The notes beneath the pieces are model-generated. The model saw only the letters and a list, made by a program, of their open reading frames with translations, searched no databases and was not told where the DNA came from. The position numbers and the translations under genes are program-made. A stretch of DNA of 64,000 nucleotides from Haematobia irritans (lineage: Eukaryota; Arthropoda; Insecta; Diptera; Muscidae). Below are positions 21,955-32,517 of the stretch, piece by piece (within the stretch, counting starts at the first letter, position 1; the number at the start of each line of letters is the position of its first letter). The DNA lies in the NCBI RefSeq assembly GCF_050003625.1, contig NC_134398.1:21614622-21678621 (forward strand), given 5' to 3'.

Positions 21955-22345
21955 AGTTTTGTAAATCCGATTAAAACACGGTTTATTTCATTCGGTATTT
22001 AATAATAAAATGAACTTTATTATTGATAATTATTTTATCCAGTATTTAATAATAAAATGAACTTTATTATTGATAATTATTTTATCCAGTATTTAATAAT
22101 AAAATGTACTTTATTATTGATAATTATTTTATCCGGAGCTTTACGTCCGAATATTACTACGAGTCTTTAACAACTGACTAATCATGGCACTAGAAGGTTT
22201 TGTCCAAGGGATAGTCTATTATAATTTTCTTTGTTCTTCATTATAAACAATATCCATCGGCAATAGACAAAGACGATGGATTGTCGATGCATAATTGCAT
22301 CATCTATGCATTTTATGCTGATATGCAAATAAATATGAAGACAAA
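21955..22345 (-). repeat. Errantivirus 5' LTR, left fragment
   Basis: First 391 bp (plus-strand order) of the right-hand LTR; the remaining 372 bp are at 39418-39789. 391 + 372 = 763, equal to the intact LTR once the CAAA duplication is counted once. The break falls in the first of the three hairpins. Confidence 0.93.
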
Positions 22346-24472
22346 TGTTACAGTTTTTTAGTCCAATTTTTTATCTACATAGAACAAAATATATCTATAA
22401 AATTTTTGAGGCGTGTGTCCAACACTAAAAATTTCCATAATTACGTATTTTTATTTCAATGAAAATAATGAACATTTATTAAATAAAAATTCAAAAATAA
22501 CGCTCTGCAGGTATCTATCTATCTAATCAGTGTAAATGATTAACATCAACTGTTCCGAAGATGAAATATCATATGATTGGTCAAATGTCATTCATAAATA
22601 ACTCGTGTTCCGGTTCGTTCTTTCCTCTCTTACACGTCAAAGTATAAACTTCTATATTTTTCTTACTCAAAAGTTTACGATTGCCGAGCTGTGAAGTTAA
22701 TTAAAACAGAAAAGTATAAATTCAAAGCAATCCACTTGTGGTTAAGATATACACAAATTTTAAGCTGCAAAAAATTAAACTTTATCACGCGAGTTAAAGG
22801 AATTTTAAGGTATTTTTTTTGTTAAAGAATGAATTATGGAAATTTCATTTTTCATTGGATAATATTTTTCCCGTACAGTATGTGGTCCAAAGATTTATGT
22901 CTTTGGATAACCCAAACTCAAAGTGATCGCCTGCATTGATGTAAAACAATAAGCGCAAAAAAAAAAAAATACAAATTAATACCCAAGCAAGATAAAATTT
23001 TGGAAGTGATACACCAATTATTTCTCACTACTTTTTTGGAAAATCAAGAAAAAAATCTATACAAAAAATACCTGAAAATTATAAAATAGTCAAGGCCTTC
23101 TATAGGCCAAAGGCCTTCCTGCCCTTAAAATTGAAATTCCAAATAATTGTCTTGTTGTGGAGAAGTAACAAAAGTGCCAAAAAATTGGATATTGCGTATT
23201 ACATTTTAATTTGGAGATCAATGAACATAAAAGAAGAATGAAAGTCTTCTCATCATTTACACCAACAACTACGCAGCATGTGCATTCCATTCAACACAAA
23301 CAATTTACCCTATAGTTTGATTAAGTCAATGCTCTGTTCCGAATGGAGCCGGAAGAGAATTGAGAAACTACTCTGCTAAGTTTTCTTTTTTTTTACATCT
23401 GCTATGTTAAATTTTATGAATTAAAACTAACATTAATTGTAACATAATTTAAGCTCTCTCGTCTTAGTGTAACATTTAAGTTTGATAGTCATTGCTTTAA
23501 TGGCTTAAGTGATATTTATACTTAACATAATATTCTTTCATAACAAAGAAACAAACAAAACAACAAAAAGTGCATGACTGAATTTACTATGTAAATTCTT
23601 TACATAGCCCTGAATCATAATGGATTGTAGGGATACCTATGTTGAAGAAATTACATTGAAATTACATGAAATTAATGATATGATTACATTTGGTGGCATA
23701 TTTTATTTACATCTATATTTTGAAATCTTTTACAGAACACGTATGGATTGAGCTCAATACATCGTTGAAAGCAATATGATATTTGAAGATTTTGTTTTTG
23801 CCCATATCATGTCCATCTATTACAGATCATCGCTATCCTCAACAGAGGATCTAAAAATGTAAGTCAAGCGCTTTATTTTTTTTACATTTAACAAATTGGT
23901 TATATGAATTAACATACATTTTGGTATATAGAAATATACGTTCGATTAAATTCTTATTTTGGGAATTCATACATAAAATATAACGACATTTATTGTTAGG
24001 TTTAAAAATGAATTATTTTAATAAATGTGTATAAATTTGAATTGTACAGAAATGAGATAAATTTCTTCTAATTGGGAATGGTGTATTGCAAGGTAATATG
24101 TAATGAGGTAAAGTAAATTTATTCAAAACAGTTTAGGGAAATGAATAATAAAATATTTCGGGCGCGTAATTCATTTAGAGTAGAGGGTGGGTTTTGATAA
24201 AAGCGTCCTGGCGATAAAAACAGCTTTCGCCCATATACAGATATATACCAAATGTCATCGGTTGCGGGTTATTTCGATTTTTTCATATTTAGGCCAAAAT
24301 GATTTTAAGTCTTAGAATGTATATATTTTTGATTTCTGTTGTTGCTAAGAATCCTTTTAGTTAGGTCAAGGACCCTCCCCGATCCGGCGAGCTAAGCCCC
24401 ATTTTTCTTACATTCTAAGCTCGACCAGCAAAAAGGAAAACTGTTTAAATATTTTAAGAACATAAGGCAACA
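22346..24472 (+). repeat. Ulysses-like LTR 1
   Basis: 2127-bp long terminal repeat. Contains a GTAAGT-type donor sequence after ...CTAAAAATG near 23858 and an AAGGCCTTCTATAGGCC palindromic patch near 23094. A 66-codon minus-strand frame appears identically in all three LTRs but has no family resemblance. Confidence 0.92.
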
Positions 24473-24479
24473 AAAGAGA

Positions 24480-24493
24480 TGGCGCCCAACGAG
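24480..24493 (+). other. Primer binding site (tRNA-Lys type), unit 1
   Basis: TGGCGCCCAACG, 7 bp after the LTR end, is complementary to the last 12 bases of lysine tRNA. After that the match to the canonical site stops. Confidence 0.75.
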
Positions 24494-25044
24494 TTCGCTT
24501 TTAGCCGAATTCGAGATTTTTCAAGTTTAGTAGGTTAGACCAGGATCAGGATATGCTATGATATTCTGCCCGTATGATGCAATTTACTTTCCCACAATGT
24601 TTATTTTACTTTTGTGCATACCAATTGAAGAATGTAAACTTCAATTTGAAGTAGCAGAAAAGTCTACGGTTTTCGAAAGTTTGTTAGTCGGATTTTAAAA
24701 GATAGCGTAATTTTTTTTTAATCTTGTGACAGCTGAAAGATAACCACATTTACAATTTAGAGTCAATAGTATTTTTCCTATTTTCTTAAATGTCAGTCAA
24801 GTGTTTATTCGGTTTAAATAAGGATAAACTTTAGCGATATTTTAGAAAATTCAAATTAAATTTCAAGTATTTGTTTTCTGTAGGAGGGCGATGTTCTTGG
24901 TAAATATCTTTGAAATATATTAATAGCTTTTACATACCAATTTAAGTATTACCTTGAAAATGCAGTATACCATTCCCACAAAATTAATGATATCGTTCAC
25001 ATCTAATTTTTTATAATTTTTTTTTTGAAAATTGAGACTCGGTT

Positions 25045-26367
25045 ATGTCAAGTAGAAGACGTAAGTCAAGAAGGCTAAGTAAGTTGGAAGATTCATTAAG
25101 TGACACCGAAGTAAATTACACTATAGACGAAGAAGGGGAATTTCAAAATCCTTCCGTCATTAGACCTAGATTAGATATTAGTCCTATCGCGAATCGGACA
25201 AGAAGCAGGGGTAACCTGATCGATGTAATAGTAAGTCAAAAAGAGAGCATAATGCCAGATAATCCTAATCAAGTAGCAGGTGAAGTAGGAGCCACCGCTT
25301 CCAACTCGGGCAGTAACAATATGACCAATCTAGATGGATTAGAGGCCATGTTAGAGAGGGTAATGTCTTTAAATCATCGTTTGTATTTGGAGGAAGTGAG
25401 TAATCTAAGACGAACTTTAAGCGAAACGGTTGATAGTAATCAACCAAATGACCATAATACTAATATTTCTCGTATATCTAATACATCTCAAGATCGTCAT
25501 ACACATAGAGGCCAAAGAAATGTGTCACAGCCAAATTCTTCGATGTTAGGTGAAACTTTGAGCGCTCCCAATGTTATTAAACCAATTTCAATGGACAAAT
25601 GGAATGTTTATTTTGACGGAACGGAAGACGTAGAAGACTTTCTCTTTAAGATAGATACTTTGCGTAAAAGAAATAAGTATACACCCGAACAAGTATTGGC
25701 ATGTTTTAATGTACTGTTAAAAGGGAAAGCAGAGTCGTGGTTTTGGTTTTATTCTAGGCAACATCCTGATGCTACTTATGATGACTTAACAACGGCTATT
25801 GTGAAGGAGTTTTCTAGGTCAGAAAATGACTGCGATAAGATAGTTAGAATGGTTCAGAGACATCAGGGACATAAAGAAAGTTTCGATGACTATTTTACAG
25901 CTATAGTAGATATGAATAGTAGATTGGATGAACCAATGAAAGAGCCGAAAATAATCGAACTTATAAAAAATAATGCAAAGGAGTCATTAGGGTCTTTACT
26001 GTTCTCATCTGACATTTTTAGCTTGGACCATCTTAGAGCAGCGGCTAGAAAGGCCGAAGCATTTTTGGGCCGTCAGAGTCAACTTCGCCAGCCAAAGCGT
26101 TTTGTGGCCGAAATGTACTCTTCTGAGGATACAGATGCATTACCAGATATGGGTGATATAGCAGATATAGCATACAAACATTATCATTCCAAAAGGCCGA
26201 CTGATTTTTCCAAATTCCAGTGCTGGAATTGCGATTTAATGGGCCATTCGTTTTATGATTGTCCGTCTGATAAACGTAATTTATTTTGTTACCGTTGTGG
26301 TGCAAAAGGTGTAACTACCCCGCTATGTAAAAATCACTCGGGAAACAAGAACAGGAACGAAGACTAG
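25045..26367 (+). CDS. gag: Ulysses-like Gag, unit 1
   Basis: 440-residue Gag. Basic N-terminus (SSRRRKSRRLSKLE), a low-complexity polar segment to about residue 170, then a retrotransposon Gag capsid domain (about 180-330, with WNVYFDGTEDVEDFLFKI and AESWFWFYSRQHP). The C-terminus has two zinc knuckles: a canonical CX2CX4HX4C (CWNCDLMGHSFYDC) and a second, CYRCGAKGVTTPLC, in which Val replaces His. It ends in TAG at 26365. The last 37 nt overlap the open pol frame and carry the frameshift heptamer. Differs from unit 2 by HQGHK versus HQEHK. Confidence 0.93.
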   Translation: MSSRRRKSRRLSKLEDSLSDTEVNYTIDEEGEFQNPSVIRPRLDISPIANRTRSRGNLIDVIVSQKESIMPDNPNQVAGEVGATASNSGSNNMTNLDGLEAMLERVMSLNHRLYLEEVSNLRRTLSETVDSNQPNDHNTNISRISNTSQDRHTHRGQRNVSQPNSSMLGETLSAPNVIKPISMDKWNVYFDGTEDVEDFLFKIDTLRKRNKYTPEQVLACFNVLLKGKAESWFWFYSRQHPDATYDDLTTAIVKEFSRSENDCDKIVRMVQRHQGHKESFDDYFTAIVDMNSRLDEPMKEPKIIELIKNNAKESLGSLLFSSDIFSLDHLRAAARKAEAFLGRQSQLRQPKRFVAEMYSSEDTDALPDMGDIADIAYKHYHSKRPTDFSKFQCWNCDLMGHSFYDCPSDKRNLFCYRCGAKGVTTPLCKNHSGNKNRNED

Positions 26368-29300
26368 AGGGAACTTCGTTCGAAACCAAAAACCCCTCGG
26401 TATTGAATAATGACAAAGAATTAAATCATGTGAATTTATTACGAAGGGAGACACAATTGGATAAAGATATAAATGTAACTAAAGAGACTAGGAGAACTTA
26501 TAATTTGTCTCTTCATGAGAGGAAAATGAAATATATAGAGACACGGAATAGAATTTTTGGTAATGGTCTATCGAAGCGTATAGAGAAATGTAGGGAAAGA
26601 TTTAGGAAACGACGAGGATTTAAAAAGATAATAGAATCCGCAGTTATCGATGATGGTGGTGATGAGAGACCATATGCAAAAATAAGACTAGGTGGAATAG
26701 TAGTTTATGGGTTGTTGGATTCAGGTGCATCGATAAGCGTATTGGGAATGAACAGCCAGGATATAATAGAAAAGTGTAACGCGCAAATTGCGAAATTTAG
26801 CAGTACCTTGAAAACGGCTGATGGCAGTAGACAGGATATTATAGGTTACACTGAAATACCTGTTACTTATAAAAATACAACCAGAAATGTTTTATTTTAC
26901 ATAGCACCTTCTTTGAGGCAAAAGGTATATCTTGGGGTTAATTTTTGGAAGATTTTTGATATTGCTCCTCAAATTTTTCTGTCTGAGATTTCTACAGGTT
27001 CCAATTCTCAATCTGATGACACAGAATCATTTCATATTCTGAATTCTCGACAAAAATTAGAATTGTCAAAAGTTATCGATGAATTCCCATCATTTTCAAA
27101 ATTAGGTTTAGGTCGCACTAGCCTAGAGACTCATAACATCGATACGGGGAATTCTCCGCCATTCAAAATTAAGCATTATCCGATGTCTCCGCCTCGACAA
27201 CAGGAGGCTTATGCTGAGCTGGATCGGATGCTTTATTTAGGCGTTATTGAGGAGAGTAACAGCCCTTATTGTAGCCCTATTGTTTTGGTCAGAAAACCTG
27301 GGAAGAATAGGCTCTGTCTCGACTCGCGTAAGCTTAATGAATTGACAAAGAAAGACGCATATCCCTTGCCACACATAAATGGACTTTTAAGTAGACTACA
27401 GGACACTCACTATATCTCGGGCATTGACCTTAAAGATGCTTATTGGCAAATACCCTTAGATGAGAGTTCAAAAGAAAAAACGGCATTTGCAGTACCTGGA
27501 AGGCCACTGTACCAATATACAGTAATGCCTTTCGGTCTCTGCAATGCTGCACAAAGAATGAGCAGACTAATGGATAAAGTAATACCCAGTCGTCTACGTG
27601 AAAAAGTATTTATATATCTAGACGATCTTTTAGTCTGCACATCAGATTTCGATACCCATTTAAGTGTGTTAAGGGAAGTTGCAAAATGTTTGAATTATGC
27701 TAATTTGACTATAAACGTCGAGAAGAGTCGATTTTGCCAGAAAGAAATAAAATATTTAGGATACATAGTTGGCCAGGGTACTCTTCGAACTAACCAAGAA
27801 AAAGTAGAGGCGATAACTAAATTTCCCTTACCGAAGACTGCACGACAGATTAGAAGATTCATAGGCATGACCGGTTGGTACCGTCAATTTATTTCCAATT
27901 ACGCCGAGTTATCTGCACCACTGACCGACTGTCTAAAGAAAACCGAGAAATTTAGAATAACACCAGAGGCGGAGTTAGCTTTCACACGATTAAAAGAGGC
28001 CCTTACAACGGCCCCTGTATTGAGTCAACCGGACTTTTCTAGACCATTTACTATACAATGTGATGCCTCGAGAGTAGGAGTAGGCGGTGTATTAGTTCAG
28101 ACAGATTGTACCGGGCAGGAGCACCCCATAGCGTATGTGTCTCAAAAACTTAACAAGGCGCAAAAAAATTACACAGTGACTGAGCTTGAGTGTTTGGCCG
28201 CAATAGTGTGTCTTAAACGATTTCGACCCTATGTCGAGGGTCTTCAGTTTAAGATTATCACCGACCATAGTAGTTTACGATGGCTCATGTCACAAAAGGA
28301 CTTATCCGGAAGACTAGGTCGGTGGAGTCTTAAGCTGCAGTCTTTTGATTTTGAAGTCGAATATCGAAAAGGCTCTGCTAATATTGTGCCAGATGCCCTT
28401 TCGAGAGTGCATGACGTGGAGGAAATAGAGACAGAAATGCCATTTGAAATTGACTTGAATTCTAACCATTTTTCATCGACGGAATATAATGACCTTAAAG
28501 ACAAAATTGAACAATTTCGGGACAATTTTCCAGATACTTGTATTTCCGATGGATTCGTTTATCAGAGGGTGAAATTCAGAAAAGGGGAATGTGAGGAGGA
28601 AGATTTATTATGGCGTTTATGGTTGCCCCGAGGAATGAGAGATGAGGTTATAAGAAATTGTCATATCTTTAACTCATGTCACGGTGGTTTTGCAAAAACT
28701 CTAAACAGAATACGAGAAAAATATTTCTGGCCTAAAATGGCCAAAGATGTCAAAATGTTTGTGGCTGATTGTGATACGTGTAAATCTGTGAAACCTACAA
28801 ATCAGATTTTGAAACCCCCTATGGGGCATCAGATGAAAACAGAACGCCCATTCCAGCGTATCTATATGGATCTTTTAGGTCCATATCCACGAACTAGGCA
28901 GGGCAATAGTATGGTTTTTGTAGCTTTAGACCACTTCACAAAATATATTTTTCTCAAACCACTGAAAAAGGCAACCTCGGCGGCTATTATATCTTACGTT
29001 GAGGAAAATATTTTTCACCAGTTTGGGGTGGCACAATATATACATACGGATAATGGCAAACAATTTGTATCATCTCAAATGGTTGATTTTCTAAAGGCCT
29101 ATGGCATAACGCATATAAAAACAGCCTTATATTCTCCACAGGCTAATTGTTCTGAACGAACCAACCGCGAATTTTTAGTAAAATTGAGGGTTATGATAAA
29201 AGAGAAACAATCTAACTGGGACCAATATGTGTCAAAGATAGCCAGTATTTTACGAAGTGACTACCACGAATCTTTGAAGTGTTCTCCTTATTTTGGCTTA

Positions 29301-29690
29301 TTTGGGACCAATATGGTACAGCATGGGTCTGCATACCCCATCTTAGAACGATTAGAATCGATACAGGACAACCAGATAAACTTTGTACCTAATGACACCA
29401 AAATTGGCATGATACACGACAAAATTCGCGAAAATTTGATCATAGCGCACGAAAAAGCTTCAAAAGTTTACAATATACGATGCAAGGATATTCAGTTTAA
29501 GGAAGGGCAGGAAGTATTCAGGAAAAATCGTACCCAAAGTGACTTAATCAAAGGTGTCAATGCGAAATTATTACCACCATATCTGAAATGTAGAATACGC
29601 AAAAGGCAGGGATCTTCACTTTACCATTTAGAAACCTTAAATGGCAAATATATTGGCCTTTTTCACGCTAAAGACATAAAAGCGATTTAA
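26331..29690 (+). CDS. pol: Ulysses-like Pol polyprotein, unit 1
   Basis: Open from 26331 (after TAA at 26328) to TAA at 29688, in the -1 frame of gag and without its own ATG near the start; the frame at 26403 begins with TTG. Numbering from 26403: aspartic protease LLDSGAS with Asp at 106; RT with RLCLDSRKLN near 303-312 and catalytic YLDD at 405-408; RNase H (FTIQCDASR near 546, ITDHSSLRWL). The integrase has a zinc region (CHIFNSCHGG...CDTC) and catalytic Asp (MDLLGPYP), Asp (IHTDNGKQF) and Glu (CSERTNREF). The C-terminal module resembles GPY/F-type tails; no chromodomain, no env downstream. Apparently intact, so potentially active. Confidence 0.93.
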   Translation, partial: KSLGKQEQERRLEGTSFETKNPSVLNNDKELNHVNLLRRETQLDKDINVTKETRRTYNLSLHERKMKYIETRNRIFGNGLSKRIEKCRERFRKRRGFKKIIESAVIDDGGDERPYAKIRLGGIVVYGLLDSGASISVLGMNSQDIIEKCNAQIAKFSSTLKTADGSRQDIIGYTEIPVTYKNTTRNVLFYIAPSLRQKVYLGVNFWKIFDIAPQIFLSEISTGSNSQSDDTESFHILNSRQKLELSKVIDEFPSFSKLGLGRTSLETHNIDTGNSPPFKIKHYPMSPPRQQEAYAELDRMLYLGVIEESNSPYCSPIVLVRKPGKNRLCLDSRKLNELTKKDAYPLPHINGLLSRLQDTHYISGIDLKDAYWQIPLDESSKEKTAFAVPGRPLYQYTVMPFGLCNAAQRMSRLMDKVIPSRLREKVFIYLDDLLVCTSDFDTHLSVLREVAKCLNYANLTINVEKSRFCQKEIKYLGYIVGQGTLRTNQEKVEAITKFPLPKTARQIRRFIGMTGWYRQFISNYAELSAPLTDCLKKTEKFRITPEAELAFTRLKEALTTAPVLSQPDFSRPFTIQCDASRVGVGGVLVQTDCTGQEHPIAYVSQKLNKAQKNYTVTELECLAAIVCLKRFRPYVEGLQFKIITDHSSLRWLMSQKDLSGRLGRWSLKLQSFDFEVEYRKGSANIVPDALSRVHDVEEIETEMPFEIDLNSNHFSSTEYNDLKDKIEQFRDNFPDTCISDGFVYQRVKFRKGECEEEDLLWRLWLPRGMRDEVIRNCHIFNSCHGGFAKTLNRIREKYFWPKMAKDVKMFVADCDTCKSVKPTNQILKPPMGHQMKTERPFQRIYMDLLGPYPRTRQGNSMVFVALDHFTKYIFLKPLKKATSAAIISYVEENIFHQFGVAQYIHTDNGKQFVSSQMVDFLKAYGITHIKTALYSPQANCSERTNREFLVKLRVMIKEKQSNWDQYVSKIASILRSDYHESLKCSPYFGLFGTNMVQHGSAYPILERLESIQDNQINFVPNDTKIGMIHDKIRENLIIAHEKASKVYNIRCKDIQFKEGQEVFRKNRTQSDLIKGVNAKLLPPYLKCRIRKRQGSSLYHLETLNGKYIGLFHAKDIKAI
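26340..26398 (+). promoter_or_regulatory. -1 ribosomal frameshift cassette with pseudoknot, unit 1
   Basis: Slippery heptamer G GGA AAC at 26340-26346 in the gag frame, an 8-nt spacer (26347-26354), then stem 1 GAACGAAG (26355-26362) pairing with CTTCGTTC (26374-26381). Stem 2 is GAGGG (26367-26371, inside the loop of stem 1) pairing with CCCTC (26394-26398). The second connecting loop is 12 nt and A-rich (GAAACCAAAAAC). The gag stop lies between the stems. After a -1 slip the ribosome enters the pol frame. Heptamer, spacer length and fold match the textbook design of retroviral frameshift signals; function is inferred. Confidence 0.8.
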
Positions 29691-29806
29691 TTTCTGAACT
29701 TGAATGGTGATATTAGCCCGGCTATTTGGAATCTCAGGGTGTAGTCGAGCCCCACAAAAAAAAAAAACTATTTTTCCTTATTTCCAACCTCAGCATTTCG
29801 GTTTTC

Positions 29807-29814
29807 AAAGAAGG
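29807..29814 (+). other. Polypurine tract, unit 1
   Basis: AAAGAAGG, two bases before the TGTTACAG start of LTR 2. Confidence 0.65.
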
Positions 29815-29816
29815 TT

Positions 29817-31945
29817 TGTTACAGTTTTTTAGTCCAATTTTTTATCTACATAGAACAAAATATATCTATAAAATTTTTGAGGCGTGTGTCCAACACTAAA
29901 AATTTCCATAATTACGTATTTTTATTTCAATGAAAATAATGAACATTTATTAAATAAAAATTCAAAAATAACGCTCTGCAGGTATCTATCTATCTAATCA
30001 GTGTAAATGATTAACATCAACTGTTCCGAAGATGAAATATCATATGATTGGTCAAATGTCATTCATAAATAACTCGTGTTCCGGTTCGTTCTTTCCTCTC
30101 TTACACGTCAAAGTATAAACTTCTATATTTTTCTTACTCAAAAGTTTACGATTGCCGAGCTGTGAAGTTAATTAAAACAGAAAAGTATAAATTCAAAGCA
30201 ATCCACTTGTGGTTAAGATATACACAAATTTTAAGCTGCAAAAAATTAAACTTTATCACGCGAGTTAAAGGAATTTTAAGGTATTTTTTTTGTTAAAGAA
30301 TGAATTATGGAAATTTCATTTTTCATTGGATAATATTTTTCCCGTACAGTATGTGGTCCAAAGATTTATGTCTTTGGATAACCCAAACTCAAAGTGATCG
30401 CCTGCATTGATGTAAAACAATAAGCGCAAAAAAAAAAAAAAAATACAAATTAATACCCAAGCAAGATAAAATTTTGGAAGTGATACACCAATTATTTCTC
30501 ACTACTTTTTTGGAAAATCAAGAAAAAAATCTATACAAAAATACCTGAAAATTATAAAATAGTCAAGGCCTTCTATAGGCCAAAGGCCTTCCTGCCCTTA
30601 AAATTGAAATTCCAAATAATTGTCTTGTTGTGGAGAAGTAACAAAAGTGCCAAAAAATTGGATATTGCGTATTACATTTTAATTTGGAGATCAATGAACA
30701 TAAAAGAAGAATGAAAGTCTTCTCATCATTTACACCAACAACTACGCAGCATGTGCATTCCATTCAACACAAACAATTTACCCTATAGTTTGATTAAGTC
30801 AATGCTCTGTTCCGAATGGAGCCGGAAGAGAATTGAGAAACTACTCTGCTAAGTTTTCTTTTTTTTTACATCTGCTATGTTAAATTTTATGAATTAAAAC
30901 TAACATTAATTGTAACATAATTTAAGCTCTCTCGTCTTAGTGTAACATTTAAGTTTGATAGTCATTGCTTTAATGGCTTAAGTGATATTTATACTTAACA
31001 TAATATTCTTTCATAACAAAGAAACAAACAAAACAACAAAAAGTGCATGACTGAATTTACTATGTAAATTCTTTACATAGCCCTGAATCATAATGGATTG
31101 TAGGGATACCTATGTTGAAGAAATTACATTGAAATTACATGAAATTAATGATATGATTACATTTGGTGGCATATTTTATTTACATCTATATTTTGAAATC
31201 TTTTACAGAACACGTATGGATTGAGCTCAATACATCGTTGAAAGCAATATGATATTTGAAGATTTTGTTTTTGCCCATATCATGTCCATCTATTACAGAT
31301 CATCGCTATCCTCAACAGAGGATCTAAAAATGTAAGTCAAGCGCTTTATTTTTTTTACATTTAACAAATTGGTTATATGAATTAACATACATTTTGGTAT
31401 ATAGAAATATACGTTCGATTAAATTCTTATTTTGGGAATTCATACATAAAATATAACGACATTTATTGTTAGGTTTAAAAATGAATTATTTTAATAAATG
31501 TGTATAAATTTGAATTGTACAGAAATGAGATAAATTTCTTCTAATTGGGAATGGTGTATTGCAAGGTAATATGTAATGAGGTAAAGTAAATTTATTCAAA
31601 ACAGTTTAGGGAAATGAATAATAAAATATTTCGGGCGCGTAATTCATTTAGAGTAGAGGGTGGGTTTTGATAAAAGCGTCCTGGCGATAAAAACAGCTTT
31701 CGCCCATATACAGATATATACCAAATGTCATCGGTTGCGGGTTATTTCGATTTTTTCATATTTAGGCCAAAATGATTTTAAGTCTTAGAATGTATATATT
31801 TTTGATTTCTGTTGTTGCTAAGAATCCTTTTAGTTAGGTCAAGGACCCTCCCCGATCCGGCGAGCTAAGCCCCATTTTTCTTACATTCTAAGCTCGACCA
31901 GCAAAAAGGAAAACTGTTTAAATATTTTAAGAACATAAGGCAACA
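29817..31945 (+). repeat. Ulysses-like LTR 2 (shared middle LTR)
   Basis: 2129 bp. It serves as 3' LTR of unit 1 and 5' LTR of unit 2. It differs from LTR 1 mainly in A-run lengths (near 30430 and 30538). No target duplication flanks it; it is joined directly to both internal regions. Confidence 0.92.
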
Positions 31946-31952
31946 AAAGAGA

Positions 31953-31966
31953 TGGCGCCCAACGAG
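31953..31966 (+). other. Primer binding site (tRNA-Lys type), unit 2
   Basis: Identical to the unit 1 site: TGGCGCCCAACG seven bases after the LTR end. Confidence 0.75.
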
Positions 31967-32517
31967 TTCGCTTTTAGCCGAATTCGAGATTTTTCAAGTT
32001 TAGTAGGTTAGACCAGGATCAGGATATGCTATGATATTCTGCCCGTATGATGCAATTTACTTTCCCACAATGTTTATTTTACTTTTGTGCATACCAATTG
32101 AAGAATGTAAACTTCAATTTGAAGTAGCAGAAAAGTCTACGGTTTTCGAAAGTTTGTTAGTCGGATTTTAAAAGATAGCGTAATTTTTTTTTAATCTTGT
32201 GACAGCTGAAAGATAACCACATTTACAATTTAGAGTCAATAGTATTTTTCCTATTTTCTTAAATGTCAGTCAAGTGTTTATTCGGTTTAAATAAGGATAA
32301 ACTTTAGCGATATTTTAGAAAATTCAAATTAAATTTCAAGTATTTGTTTTCTGTAGGAGGGCGATGTTCTTGGTAAATATCTTTGAAATATATTAATAGC
32401 TTTTACATACCAATTTAAGTATTACCTTGAAAATGCAGTATACCATTCCCACAAAATTAATGATATCGTTCACATCTAATTTTTTATAATTTTTTTTTTG
32501 AAAATTGAGACTCGGTT

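Noticed and set aside
23090..23290. 66-codon minus-strand frame in each Ulysses-like LTR
   Set aside because: It occurs three times only because the LTR does; no family resemblance, no initiation context, antisense to the element.
26400..26403. Independent start for Ulysses-like pol at 26403
   Set aside because: The codon is TTG, the frame is open further upstream into gag, and a strong -1 frameshift signal lies in the overlap.
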